This document shows, one piece after another, positions 46,401-61,400 of a stretch of DNA of 64,000 nt (positions within the stretch are counted from its first letter, which is position 1; the number at the start of each line of letters is the position of its first letter). Made by a program: the position numbers and the translations under genes. This stretch comes from Sinonovacula constricta (Eukaryota; Mollusca; Bivalvia; Cardiida; Solecurtidae), in contig CM017571.1 of NCBI GenBank assembly GCA_007844125.1, positions 29,749,850 to 29,813,849 on the forward strand, in the 5' to 3' direction. The notes under the pieces were generated by a model. That model searched no databases and had not been told where the DNA came from. It was given only the letters and a program-made list of their open reading frames with translations.

Positions 46401-49400
46401 AAAAACCCAATTAGTAAATACTGTCTAAATAACTCATAACCAATTAAGCACTTATTGACGAGGCTTAGGCAATCAGTGTGAATCCAAATCAGCTAGTTCC
46501 TGTTAAGTGCTAATCAGGACCTACACTTTTTTATTCTGAGTTATAATCATGAAACCAAAAACTTATTTAAAATAATTAACACATGCAGAAAGCCAAGGGT
46601 AAAGAAGACTTACGACACATAGAACGATGCCACTTCTGAATTCTGGAGCTGGAATATCTTATCTGTATCATCATCATCAGGATCATTGGGATTTACCGTT
46701 CCGATCTCTATATCTCCAAACAAACCTGAAAGACATCATTTGAACATATGTATCTAAACTGATTGTTGGGTTTATCATCCTACCAACAGTATTTCAGTTA
46801 TCTGGAGACGATGTCCACTTGAAGCAGATATAGTGCTGCTTTCACTGAGTATAGCATGCTGTATACCACACCCAGTCACATTATCCTGACACCGGTTCAA
46901 CCAGTTGTGGAACTACCCTTATAAGTGCTTGAGTGTTAGCAAGGGAGCTATGCCACTACCATATTTAATGCTTTTGGTATGTCTCGGCCTGGGATCAAAC
47001 CCGAGGCCTCTCGTACTTGGACCCGACGTTCTACCGATTGCGCTACCAGGTCCAGTACCATATGTATCTTCTAAAGTGTAAAGAGGACCAGTGCAAACCA
47101 ACAGTCACACCACCTTACACCAACCATACTAACCACTGCTTAACCGCGCAACTTTGGAAGGCACTTAAACCATGTTGCTAGAGAGTTAACCCTGCAGCGT
47201 GGATATTTTGAAGGGCTTATATAACTACCCTTATTATTGTGTAGTTGTGGGGTATATTCCAGAAAATACAGCAGTTTAAACCTATTTGTTTACAGTCTAC
47301 AAGAAACCAAGTTCTTTCAACTTTATCAATCAATGCCTGGGTAGAACCAGTACTTAGATAGTAATGCCCTGGTATGATGTGCAGTGATAGGGTCTTCTCA
47401 TTATATAAAAATGCTTTTCTTTTGGACTTTGTGATTATGGATGAAAGTGAAAATTTCAAGTAATAATTTTAATAAGAATTAAATGTAGATGCCTTCTTAT
47501 AAATTTCAACATTCTCTGGGAAGTGGTTGGTTTGGTTCTTAGTACATTTTACACAAAAGAAGGTAAAGAAAATAATTTCCATTTTCTCATCAAAAACAAT
47601 GTCTGAGTGTCAATTTTGTATGGGTAAACAATAATAACAAAATTATTTATGTGAGTTTGGCATTTGGTATTGTTTTTATATTGATTGTCTTCACTTTCTT
47701 TCATAAAAAACATTTGATAAAACACAATGAATAATAGGTTAAAATATTTCACACTTGGCACATGTTTTTAAATGTGAACAAGTTGTCATTATAACTTTTT
47801 TTATTGACAAATCGAAAGCACCCATTTTTAAACTTTCACATACATTAATAATGCCCAGTTTTAGTCAGCTGTTGATGTTTTTTGTGTGTGTTTCTAGTTG
47901 TAAATGAACTTGAAATTTAATACTTACAATTGTGCATGAAACAAAATTAACTTGACTCACCCTTATAATTATAGACGAGTATCTCTTGGTGACCGTTGCT
48001 ATGAAGGTTGTCATTCTTGTCGACCACATTTATACCTAGATAACGGTAGCCACACTGTTGGTTCGACATGCCCCGATGATCACACATGTAGAATGGAAGG
48101 TTGATGACCTTTTCAAATTCTCGATCAAAACTTCCAGTGACATAGATTTCACCACGGTCAATGGTACCTATATAGAAAACAGATTAAAAGTTGTTTTCCA
48201 TCACTTTGTGGCAGAAACGAATGATTCACAAGGAAGCAAAAAGATATAATTAAAAAATGTTGCTTAAACCTGTGTGTTGATGTACTAGATATAAGTAGGA
48301 ATAGTGATGGAACATCACAAATATGATATCTGTTTTGTAAACCCAATCAATGTATAGCCATAAAGTAATCTTTTTTTAATACATTGGCGCTTCATGAAAA
48401 TAAAAACAATAAGAAGAAATATTTTCCAGTGTTATTAGAACAAGAACAGAAGTCTGAAATGGGTCCAAAAATGATATCACTGAGATTAAATGTAGGTAAA
48501 ATGAGTTTGCATGTTGTGTTTATTGTCTAACCAATCCTGAGATGGTGTCCACTTGAAGTAGTTATAGAGATACCTTTACTGAATATACCATGTCATGAAC
48601 AATTGGTTTGATAACCAGCACATGTTCTTATGCTTAAAACAGGTCAGCTATTCATCACCATTTCCTTGATATCATCAAGATACCAAAACTTGACATCCTC
48701 CTAAATTTGGCAGTTTTTAGAAATCTAACTCAAAATTACTAGTTTAAAGATTTTTCTGTTCAACAAGTGCTTGAGGTTATTACTGAAGTTGTTTATTATT
48801 GCAGTTTAGCTTTTCATGTAGAAATGCCAAAGGCAAGTGTGCTTAAAAAGTAAAAGTTTAGGCAATACCAGGATACTTATAATGAAAGGATAAGTTGGTT
48901 GATGTTAATATGGGGCTGGAATTTCAGCCTATTGGGATATATATATATTTGAGCCTGCTGGACAGTACAGTTTCAAATTAGTTAGGCATGCAGTTTCAGA
49001 CTATTTGAGCATACTGTCTTAGACTAGTTGGGCATGCAGTTGCAGACCTTTTGAGCATACTGTCTTAGACTATTTAGACTATTTGGGCTTGCAGTTTCAG
49101 ACTTATTGATATACAGTTTTAGCCTAGTTGGGCATACAGTTTCAGCCTAGTTGGGCATGCAGCGGCAGCCTATTGGGGCAGAGTGAAGTGTACAGTTTCA
49201 GCCTAGTTGGGCATACGCTTGAATGTTGGGTTCTATATTATAGATGGCTGACTTTGGTCACCCTTACGACTATTTGTCCTGTGTACCTGCTTTGACAGTG
49301 GCTTAGCATGATGGGGACGGGAACCATGCCCATATACTGCCATTACCAAAGTGACTTGAAAATTGTATTGTGTTGTACAAGTAAAGATGTAAATAAATTA

Positions 49401-52400
49401 TTATTATTATTAATTTGCCTTGTATTATTTGAGCTGTCTGTTCAGGGATGCGGCATGGGTGAAAGGATGTTACTTCTGCCATTGTTTCTCTTAATAAGAA
49501 AGTATATTGTTTTATTAATGATGCAAGAGTGAAGTCTGTTCACCCGTGTGGCGTCATTGTTCTTTCAGATTTGAATCTTCCAATAACAGACTCAACAGTC
49601 AGTATAGAAACTGTCAATGTAGAGACTTACCGTAAACAGGATTCAGACTGAATTTGCCACATTGTGAGGATGCTCCTTGTGCAGTGCATCTGAGTTCGAA
49701 GGAAAATGGTGGACCATTATCTGGTCCATCCCGGTCAACGGCAGAGAAGGTCTGAAGTAGATTGTTATTGTATTCTCTGTTCTCCTCAACTGGCTTCAGT
49801 GTCATATTCGCGAAGTCTGGGTAGTTATCATTGATATCTGTCACTGTCACAGTCAAAGTGGCTGTTCCAGTTTTCTGTGGCAAGCCTAGAGAAGCAAAAC
49901 AATTGTACTTTGTTAGTCATGTATAACAAGGAAATCTGACAAAGTGGTTAGACATATACAACAAGGAAATATGACGCAGTGTTTAGACATATACAACAAG
50001 GAAATCTGATGAAGTGGTTAGACATGTATAACAAGGAAATATAACAAAGTGGTTAGACATGTATAACATAGAAATCTAACAGTGTTTAGACTTGTATAAC
50101 AAGAAAATATAACAAAGTGGTTAGGCATGTATAACAAGGAAATACAACAAAGTGGTTAGACATGTATAACAAGGAAATCTGACAAAAGTGGTTAGACGTA
50201 CAACAAGGAAATCTGACAAAGTAGTTAGACGTGTATAACAAGGAAATATAACGAAGTGGTCAGACATGTATAACAAGGAAATATGACGTCTTAAGAGCAT
50301 TGCAACATAGACCAAAATGTGAAAAGGACAAAGGTATTCACATGCCAGCCAAATGTAAAAGCAAGAACACATCTGTGATGAGTAATGAAACAAAAAGAGC
50401 AAACCCAACAGTTACCGCCTTGGAACGGTCAGTTGGCAGAAGGGACCGACTGTGGAGCTTAAACATGCATCTGTTTTTCGACATTTAATACTACATCAGT
50501 AATATTTTATTGTTAGACATTTGAAACATACTTCTTGATTGTTAGACACGGGTCTTTCTTGATAGGTTTTAATCCAACTAAAAGGTTGTGGCAGCCAATA
50601 AGGAACATACCAGCAGGTTTTAATGGTTTTATAAGTAAAACACAATAATCTTCCAGGTGGCTTATATGATGCTTCAGGGCTGCCAATATGGGAAAACATG
50701 TGCATCTTTATTGGGACATGGATGTGCCTACATGATTAAATAGGCATGTCAATTGGTGTGCATTTATGTATTTAGGTATCAAATATAGTAAGTATATGGA
50801 TAATTAAAATGTGTGTATACGTGAGTGAAATTGTTTGTTAATTGGGTTTATGGTCACATCAACAGTATTTTAGTTATCAGGACCTCCCTTACCTGGAGGC
50901 AATGTTCTAGCAATTGTGCTACCAGGTTTGTGCATGTGTAAATAGGTGGGTCAATGGATGTGTGTATACAGGTAAATAAGTTAATCTGTAAAGGTAAATG
51001 GGTGTGTGCATATGTATAAAATGGATGTGTCCAACTGTGTAAGTTTGGTCTTCCTGTAAAGGTAAATGGGTTTACCTTTATAGGTTAATGGGTCTGTCTA
51101 TATAGGCAAATGGATGTGTCCAGTGCTACTGATAAAAAATGGTAAGCATATATACCTAAACTGAATTAAAAAATGTACTGACATTAAACTATTTGTGTAA
51201 AAGCATACTTTTTATGAAGGTCTGTCAAGCATCTGAAATGCAGGAAATGGCTTCTAGATTTCAACACTCCTCCTGTGATGCATGCCTCCAGACCCACAAA
51301 CACTACTTGTATCTATGGTTCTTGCTTAATTTGACCTCTTGCCTCATCCCATGAAAAAATATGACTATAGATTATCTTTGTCACTGAATCTACAAACAAT
51401 TTAGACTCATGGAAAAGTTTTTAGCAGGATTTTCCCAAAATGCAGGAAATGGCTCTATTTAGCTGCAACATTCAAAAAATTTCTAGGGGAGCATGTCCCC
51501 AGTCCCCATTAGCACAACTAGCACCTCTGGTCAATTTGGACCCCCACCCCTGAAAAAAAATCCTGGATCTGCCCCTGTAAATGTGTCAGCTTACCATTAG
51601 GGTTGTCAATAGCAAGGATGTGGACCTTATGAACTTTCAGAGTCTCATAGTCAAGACGGTTCTTCAATCTCACCACACCATTCTGATCAATAGAAAACTG
51701 TTCCAAGGGATCGGTCTTCTGAGCGATGAAGTATCTGCAAAATACAAAGTTTGCCTAAATCTGCATTGTGTGGTAACTCATATGCTTGTACCAGTATCAA
51801 GTCGACAGTGACTGCTAATCAGCCTCTCCAAGCTCCACCCACTATCACACTGTCTGTCTATTTATATCCATTCAATTCCCTACTGTTACTCTTATAGTGT
51901 ACACATACTCTAGCATCAATTTATTTTGGGGGCTGGGGTTGTGTTTGTTACATGTGTATTTGTATTTGGGGTTTTACGGCACACCGACACTTGATAGGTC
52001 ATACGGTGCCCAATACAGTGAAAATATAAACCTGAATTGACTATAATTAAGTTAAGATTAAAATATGCAATTAGGAACATAAAAATCTATGAGGTTAAAA
52101 TAATGCGAATTATAATTGACGGCAGGTTAATATGTTATACGGTTAAAAAAGGTACAACATTAGCTTAAACAGTTTAAAAACTTATAACTTATTAAGAATA
52201 CCAATCTTGTTCAGGATATAAACAAGCTTATTTATTTCTTTTTTTGTGTTTTACAGCACACCGACACTTAACAGGTCATACGGTGCCAAATACAAAGAAC
52301 TTTAATGTGAATAGAGCATAACCAGGTTAAAACTAAACTATGTGAGTTAAATATAGAAAAATACAAAAATCTATCAGGTTAAAATAATGTGAATTATGAT

Positions 52401-55400
52401 TGAAAATAGTTAATACATTAAACGGTTGGTAAATAAACAGTTTAAAAATTTATAACTTATTAAGAATACTAAGCTTACGGCAAACAGTTGGGCTACCTTT
52501 GGAGGGTTCTTACCCCGCTACAGGTCGTGGCAGCCAGAGAATTCTAAGGCCCCTACTGGCAGGGTCGTGTGTTTGTTACACTTACACAGTTATCATATTG
52601 GAAATCTCAAGCTTATTACTGGTGGAGGAAGACCAAAAACCTATGTCTGGGTAGAACCACAGATGCACTTCAGGTCAGCTAGAAGGCCTCCTAATATGAA
52701 AGTTTTTGCCATAATTGGGACTTCAACCCTCTAGGAACTTGGCTGAGGAGTATAAAGTTTGTGACCCTGACTGCACAGCAACATGTTTTATAAAGGTGTA
52801 TCTTAAGTACCAGCTATAGAAGCACCACAGTTAGAAAGTTAGGTCCAGGTGTGGAAGGTTTGTTGATTTCTTTTTTTTTTTTTTTTTTTTTTTTTTGTTA
52901 CATTGCACCGACACAATTTCGTCATATTGGAGATGTCCAGCTAATTATTGGTGAAGCAAGACCCCAGACTTATGCCTGTGTACTGGTGCACAGCAGGTAA
53001 GCTGGAAAATCTCCCCACATGAAAGTTCTCGCCCTGACCGAGACTCCAATGCGGTGAGGGGCTGAGGAGATACAAGTCAGCATCTCTAACCACTCGGTCA
53101 TGGGTGCCCCCAGGTATGGAAGGTCATGGGTTCAAAACCTCATCACAAGACACTGTTGTCAAGAAAGAAAGTGATATAGCTTCCTTGCTTAGGTTTAATC
53201 AGTGATAAGGGTAGTTCTGGGATTTGCTAGCTCATTGTTAAGAAAACTGTTCTTGGCTGAGGAAGACCCTGGCTAGATAAATGGGCAGAACCATAAATTA
53301 ATGCACCTCAGGTCAGGTGCTAAACCTTCTTAAATTCAAAATGTAGTCCCAACTGGGAACTATGCCTTGACGGGTGAGTGCTTACAAACTAGCAGCTCTA
53401 ACCTGTCAACCTTGCTTTTAAGTCATTTAAGTCCTAAGCATAGTCAGAGTAAATCACTTAAGTGTGATACATTTGAGACAAAGTTGTAAACATGATCAGA
53501 GTAAATCACTTAAGTGTGATACATACGAGATTCGGGAGTACTCTGGTTTCACATCCTTGTCTGTGGCATTGAAGGTTCTGAGGACTAATCCAGGATTTGC
53601 ATTTTCAGCTACTGTAACAGACTGTTCAGGCTGACTGAATATCGGCGTCTCATCATTGTAATCAATAACCTCAATCTCTATAAATGTAGAAGCCCGGTTC
53701 TCATTGTTTGGTCCAGGATTACTGTCAACAGCATAAACTGTAAGGTTGAAGCTTGTCTGTCCGGCATCAAAATTAATTTCCTGCAAAGGAACACAAATAA
53801 CACAAGTTAAATATTACACAAAATGAAAAAAAAAAATACCCAAATAAATTTTAATTAACTGGAAGAACTGAAACATGGATTCTATTTGAAAGTTTAGCTA
53901 CAGATGCTAATTCCTAATATGAGGATGCTTAGAATTACAGTGCGCAGCTTACCCCTGATAAACCTTTTCAAGCATTTCTATGTCTGCCCATTGGTTTGCT
54001 TTGTTTTTGAAATATATTGCAGTGACAAAATAAGTCGACATGGCAATGCTCAGCTATCTTTGATGAAAAAGACCAAGGCAAATGTCTTAAAGGAAAAATA
54101 AAGGCATATTAGAGATCAGTGGGAAAGTCCTCCACATATCAGGGCTTTTTTTCACTAAATTGTGATAATAGTTCATACACATGACGATGGCAATTTTAGT
54201 GGAAAAACAACAACACTGTGTTGGGGATTTTTCAACAAGATTCTCTTTATAAAAAACCTGTAAAATAATTTTTAAAATGTCAATTCAAAAAGAAAATTTA
54301 GTAACAGTTTGTGCAGAATTTTTTTTTTATAAAAAATCATATGTTTCAAAATTTAAATTATGACTTTACTATGTTATTTTGTCCAAATTAGAAATCCTTT
54401 TTGCAAGAATAGGGAAAAACCTATACTTTGTTTCTATAAGGATCATGACTGAATATTGACAAGACTCTGTTGATGAACACTCTACTCCCTTGACTTAAGG
54501 CTAAGCTATGATGGGCCAATGAGTTAACTGGCTCTACTCACTATGTCATGGATCCCTAGCCCCACACTCCAGTTTGACATTCATAGAAATAGTCCTCATA
54601 TTTACAGCCAAGGGACATAAATGAGTTCCCACTATGGCCTAGTTAAAAAAAAAAGTTGAATAGCTTTTGTTTACAGGTTCATTAATTTGCCTAAATTACA
54701 AAAGATTGTCTTTTATTGATTACAACTTAATATTACCACAGTTATTTCCCTTTCCTTTTTTTTCTGCAGAAAGTAAATATGGGACAACATGACAAAAAGA
54801 TCGACTGCAGATGAAAAAGGGTATTATTTCACTATCAAAAAAAGATTGATCAAGCTTATTCTTGAGGAATTTGAGAAATAAAATCTTTTTGAACTGTGCA
54901 ACTGAATGTTTTAACATTGAAAACCTACCAACAAATGGCCTAGGACCCAAGAAGAAAACTCATTCAGACAGTCTGCTTTTTTTGGAATGTCAAATATAAC
55001 TGATGTCAGACGTTGGGCAAATTTTTAGTAACATTCAATGCTACAACATATTCATCCTTATCTACAAGAATATTGAAGTTTTAATTTTTTATGTTTGGTA
55101 TTATAATGGTTAGTTGAAATTCAGCCCTGTGTGTATGGCGTCAGCAATAGTGGGAACTTATTTATGTCCCATGAGACAATATATATGCAAATACAGTGGG
55201 TGGAGCCAAGTGAAAAAAAGCTTGGTAATTCACCCTGAAGATTCGAAGTATGCCTTCTGTTGCAAAACCTCCATTCTGAATAAGGCTCTGACGCATCTCA
55301 AAGTATTCAGTGTCTTTGGTTTCCAAGGAGTATGTTAGTTGTGCGTTGATTCCCTCATCAGCATCATAGGCACGAATTCTTCCAATCTCACCTGTATACA

Positions 55401-58400
55401 AAACATAACACGAGTTGAGAAATGTTGTTTTTGTTTGATTGTTGGGTCCCATCAACAGTATTTCAGTTATTCAGAGATTGTGTCAACTTGAAGCAGGTAT
55501 AGAGTTGCATTCACTGTGTACAGCATGCAGTGAACACCTGGCATGATCCCACACCAGGTCAAATTATCCTAACACTGAGTCCACCAGTCATGGAGCTACC
55601 CTTATATTTGCTTTAGAATGAGAGACTTCCACTACCATTTCAGTATGTCAGGGATTGAACCCAAGACTTCCTGGAGCCGATGGTGTACCAATTGTGCTAC
55701 CAGTTCTGGTGAGGATGTTGCTCATTAACAACAGTGTTCAAAATATATTTAGATGTTTCCCAAACTTTGTCAACAATCTCCACCAGCCCTGCACAATACT
55801 GCACAAAATAACAACTGCATGACCACATTTAGGGCTTTTTTCTTGTGCTATTTGAAATAAAAAAGACTGTAAACAAGCTCAATAATAACTGTAAAACTGG
55901 GTATCACATGTAGAAAATCTGACATAAAACACTGTAGAAAACAAACATGTTAGAAACCTCTACATGCAAAGTGTATCTTCTCTGTACATTCCTTAAAAAG
56001 TGGACAAATTATGTTAATCGGTTAATCAATAAATTCCCTTTGTCTTGAGTGTATATGCGCTATTGTACTGATTTTTTTTTTTTTTTGACACTGTGTAAAT
56101 TTGTGTGGCACATTTTTCAATATTTTACTATTATATAAGTATTTTTTGGTAATTTGTGAAAAAAAAACCCAACACTTTTGGCATTTTTGTTTTCTTTGAT
56201 GTCAAAATTATGACAGTTGAATCTGTGACATTTACATTGTGAGCCGCCTCAACCCTCTGTTTTAATTTAATACTCTTCAAACAGCATAAAACCTTTTCCT
56301 GAGGTACTAATTCATTGGTCATTTTGTAACTGCCATTCTCAGTTGTATTTGCATCAGTTTACATATATTTACTGCAAATCTATTTTTTTAAATTTATGTC
56401 TAAGTGTCAGTCACCGAAATGTAAAAGAACCACCCAATCATATAATCCATTCAAAGCATTCCCTTTCTTAACACCAATCACTGAAAATGTAAACATAGCA
56501 CTGTTTCAATAATTGAATATGGTAAGAATTACGTTGCATTGAAGATGGCACACATTCCTTTGCATCAAAACTGAATATAATTTTCCTAAATGCAACTAGG
56601 TCTTTAAATTTAGATTACACACTTTTAATGCTTATAGCCTTTGGAGTGTATAAGTTGACTTTTATGCCTTTCCTGTAATACCCAGGTTAACCATAATCAA
56701 TGAACACTTTAATTTTCTTGTTTAAATAAAATATCTGTACAAGTATGTCAATGGATATAAAAGCTTATATTTATGCAAACAACAGAAATGTCACAGTTGG
56801 TAATTGCACCATCAGCAAAAGAACAGGCAATAAAGTACAAGCATTCCATCAAAAATGACCTACCTACTATTTGGACTACCTTGGATATTATCTAACAAGG
56901 GAGACAATTTCCTTATCACTGATGTACCCCTTTGTTGTCCACAGTCTGCAAGTAACTAAAACAGTAGAAGAGTTCAAACTTACCTTGAGTTTGAGTCTCC
57001 GGTAGTAAGAAATGGAAAGAGGAATTAAATTTTGGGCTGTTGTCATTCTTGTCAAGGACTGAAATCGTAAGGGTTGCAGTGGATGACTGCTTAGGGGTTC
57101 CACGATCAGTCATTGTGATGGTCACATAGTATTTGTTGATGTCTTCTCGATCAAGACTAGTTGTTGTATAAAGGTCTACTTTATTAAGTTTGAAAACGGT
57201 CCTTGGAGACTGGCCGAATATGGTGACATCCACTTCTGCATTAACTCCTATATCATAGTCGACCACTTTGATACGGCCAACCAAGGTATCTATAGGACAA
57301 AAAAAAGTGAACTGATAGTTACATGACCAGTAACCTTCCATGAAAAAGTTGGGCAAAATTCTGCAGCCAAAAAGTAGGGATAGTAGGGCTATTTTCTTAC
57401 CATTGCTCTGAAAAATCAGGTAAAGAACACCACTCACTGGACAGCAAAAAGAAGACCACAGTACTTCAGGCTATTGTTCGTGTGCTTTGGTGAACCTGGA
57501 ATGGGTTTTTTATGCATTAGTTACTTTTTGACTCTGACCAATTCTTTTTGTAAAAATAACATTTATACTTTACCAGAGCAGTTATAAACAACATATAATA
57601 ACACAAAGGAAGCATTATCAGTATGGATAAGAAATACATATACCAGAATTTTTTCATGGGTCTAGGGAAGCCTTTGTACCCCAAGTTAGACATTGTTAGT
57701 ACATGCAAACAAATGGCAAGCTTATTACAGTAAGCACAATTAACTATACACAGCTGAAAGCAAAATCTAACATACAGCTGTATATATTATTTTTAGCAAC
57801 TAAAATGTACTCAACCCTGTCTGTGACAACCTGGCTATTTAGAGTTTTTTCTTTTTTGAATCTATTTCACTGCTCTGATCTTTAATTTTTGCAAGTGAAG
57901 ATTTCCCATCATTTAGGTTCTTTTTTGCCACTTGTAACATTTCTTGTGCTAGAGACACTTCTGTGAAATTTTTGTTTTTAAGTCCCTTTGTAAACCGCTT
58001 ACTGGCATCTTTGAACATCAATGTAGCTTTGGCAAGGTCCTCTTCTACCTGTTTTTCACCTTTCTGTATCTCTCTCTCTCTTGTTCTCTGCAATTTTTCT
58101 CTTTTTCATTTCATTCTATTTAAAGCTTCTTCAGCCTCCCTCTGTTCTGCTTTTTCATTCAATTTCACCTTCTCCTCCTCTGACCTTTCATCTGCAAGCC
58201 TCTGTTGGTATTTGCTATATGCACCTCTGGGCTTTGTTATTGGCAAGTCAGCCATCCTTCCTCCATGGAGAGATACTGCATCCCTTGTTATCCTCAGGCC
58301 ATTAAGAGCTTCATCTGACAAGAGGCTTCTCTCAGATGTCAATAATTTCTTGTTGATGGAGAGATTCCTTTCAACATCAGCACTGCCATGGAAGAGGCTG

Positions 58401-61400
58401 TAACAAGATGATACAACTTTCTTCAGAACTGGATACTTAAGTCTACCTGTGAATAACTTTCTGGATAGAATGTCATACCAATAATGGTCCACCATTTTGA
58501 TCTCACTGTCTTTGTCATAGATATGAGAATCCTCAACTTGTGCTTCCCTGTTTACTTTCCACTTAACTGCTACCCTCGTCTCCTCATCTTTTGTGATGTT
58601 AGGTAGCTCAACAGCAAGTCTTGTGATCATCTTTTTGTGGCTATGTCCTGGTATGATGATGGCACTGGGCATTCTACACAACTGGCTCATCTAAGGGGAG
58701 TTTTTTAGCTAGATGCTTGCTTACTTCTTGGTAGAAATTAAGAATACGCATTCTCAATAGTTTTTGTTTTGAAGAGAAATCAACTTTCCACAACCATTCT
58801 GAGGATTCAGTTCTAATGTCTACATCCTTCAACGGCATAATGATTTCCTGCTTTTTGACATCAATCATGCACAACTTGGAGGTACTCTTGCCAGATACAA
58901 CATCAAACTTCAGAAATCTATTCATTACCTTTTTCAACAGATATGCACCCTCTGGAAATAACATGTGGATTAGAGGTTCTTGTTTTTGGAAGACGATCAG
59001 ATATTCCTCAAACATGGGAGTCAGACTCAGTAGCAAATTTATCTACACCAGTCTTTCATTTGTTTTCAGTCTTTTACATATTCTCTTGTATCTGTCATTT
59101 TCTTTAAGTGTTTCGAAGTGTGTTTTTTCTGGCTTTCCTGTGGAAGATCTTTCAAGAAATATTGACAGATTGCAGGCCAATTGTCTTTCAGTCACTGCAG
59201 ACAAGGCAACAGAGTAAGCCATCTACATTGTACATGCCTTATGAATGTGTTCATTTCCAAGTCCTTCACTGTCTTGGCAAAGTCCTCTTTTTGGCAAGGG
59301 TGTTTTAAACCAATGGAAAATGTCCACACTGAGTTTCTTGCCTTCTTCTCCATATACCATCAGACCTTTCCTAAAGGCATTGTGAACAATGTGGAGAGGG
59401 CAGGCTATGGAGTCAACTAACTCATGCAGACCTGAATCTTTCATCTGTTTATTCATTAGTCACAATACAGTTGTGTTTACGTTTGGTCCATTACTACCTA
59501 TTGAAAGCAATTGACCAAGGGCAATTCATAATTCTTTTCAGAGATTGTATCAATCAGATCTGTTATTAGATCTTTCTTTAGGCAACTTTCATCACCTGCA
59601 TAATTTCTGCTGTTGTTACTTGGTCCCTATGAGATTTGGATTCCAAGGTCACTGTCTTACAAACATCACCTCCTCCTTGAGTGGGTGTGCTTGGCTTGTT
59701 TGTATCTTGTGAAAAGAAGTGCTTTTGCTTCGAGTCAAATCTTGGTTTAGTATTTTTGGTATGAACATTGCCATCAGCATGCTTAAGTATTTGTGCAAAG
59801 ACACTGGATTGACTTGTTGCATACAAAGCAAAAGCCTGTATATTTTGAATCTGAATCCTATCTTCACCACAGTCTCAGTTCATGTCCATTCTTGTCCTTT
59901 TGATCTAGCCATCCTACATTAAACTTAGTCTTTCAAAGTGCTATTTTGACATCTAATCAACAGAATTAGTAGCAAAGTTAGTTTTTAAAGTTTTAAAGCA
60001 CCTATAAAATATACTAGTCAAGCCAGCAAGCAAGGAGAGAATTTTATTGACTCATTTTAGCACTTACTGTTTTTCACTAAGTCTTTAAGTTTGACTGATA
60101 TTGAGACTGATTTACAAGGGCATTATTGAATGCTAAGTGCTGAAAATGAGTCCATATGGTCACCTCCACCAATGAAAAAAATTGTTTGATTATATAATAT
60201 TCTCATTATTGTTGTCTGCACACACATGCACATGCTGGCTGCTTTTTTCTATGAATGTGTTCATCAGATTTTACATTGGTATTTGATTATTGTTGAAAAA
60301 AAATGTTTTCTTCATGAAAGAATACTTAATTTTAATGAAAAAATGGTATGCACTACTCATGCAAACAAGCCTTACTTCACTGAAGGTTTTTGAATCTAGA
60401 GGGCACAGCTCAGGCCTTGAACACTGACTATATGGCCAAATAAAATTCATGGCACTGTCACCCCTCAGCCAAAGCATCACTGGAAATATGGAGACTAAGT
60501 GAAAGTATGCTTCACTGCAGCATGGAGACCAAGAGAAAAGTACAAAGGCTTCCCTTCAACATTAATAATTACATTAATAAAGTTTAAATAGGAAATGAGC
60601 CGCCAACTTACTTTACAGAATGTCTGCTGTAGAGCCATCTATTCACCACAGTCACACAAGAACAATGTCCAGGAAGTTCTGTGGGCCTCCATCAATGATA
60701 CAACCTTAAATATACTAACATATACCATGAAGACTTGTTTAAAAAGTTCTTTTCCTGATCTGACAGCATGACATAAAAAAGTAGGGATTTTAGGGCTGTT
60801 TTTTTTTTTTAAAAGTAGGCAGGGAAAAGTAGGGCCCAATGTTAAGCCCGTATGTACATTTCTTACCATGATTTGAACGTTATATGGACAGGATGAATTA
60901 CCATAAAATGTTTTTTAATATTCAATTATTTTTTTCCAAAAAATGTCCGCATATAAGCATTTAATGCGATGATTTAACTTGATGTTAATTATAACCATTA
61001 ATAAAGTAAAGCGCAACACCTTATTACTCATAACAAAATTGTATTTCCTATCTAAGTTAATTTAAATTAAGAAAACGACATGACCACATACACCTTACAG
61101 TCTCATCCAGGTAATCAGGTTTGTTTTTGATATATATTTTAAGCTGAGATACCAATTGTGCTTATTTATGGATTAGGAAATAATAGACATTTCTTTTTTT
61201 TACACTAAAGTATAAGTTGATAAAACAATTACCCACAACAGAGGTAAGATTTTAAATTTAATAAATACAGGCAAACTGATGGATACCACCTTTAGATTAG
61301 AACTCGAATCTTGGAGTAAGTATGAAGTTACTCATAACCTGGTACAGCGACCATGCACAGAAGGAACAAATTGTCCAAATTTATTAATTTAACAACACTC

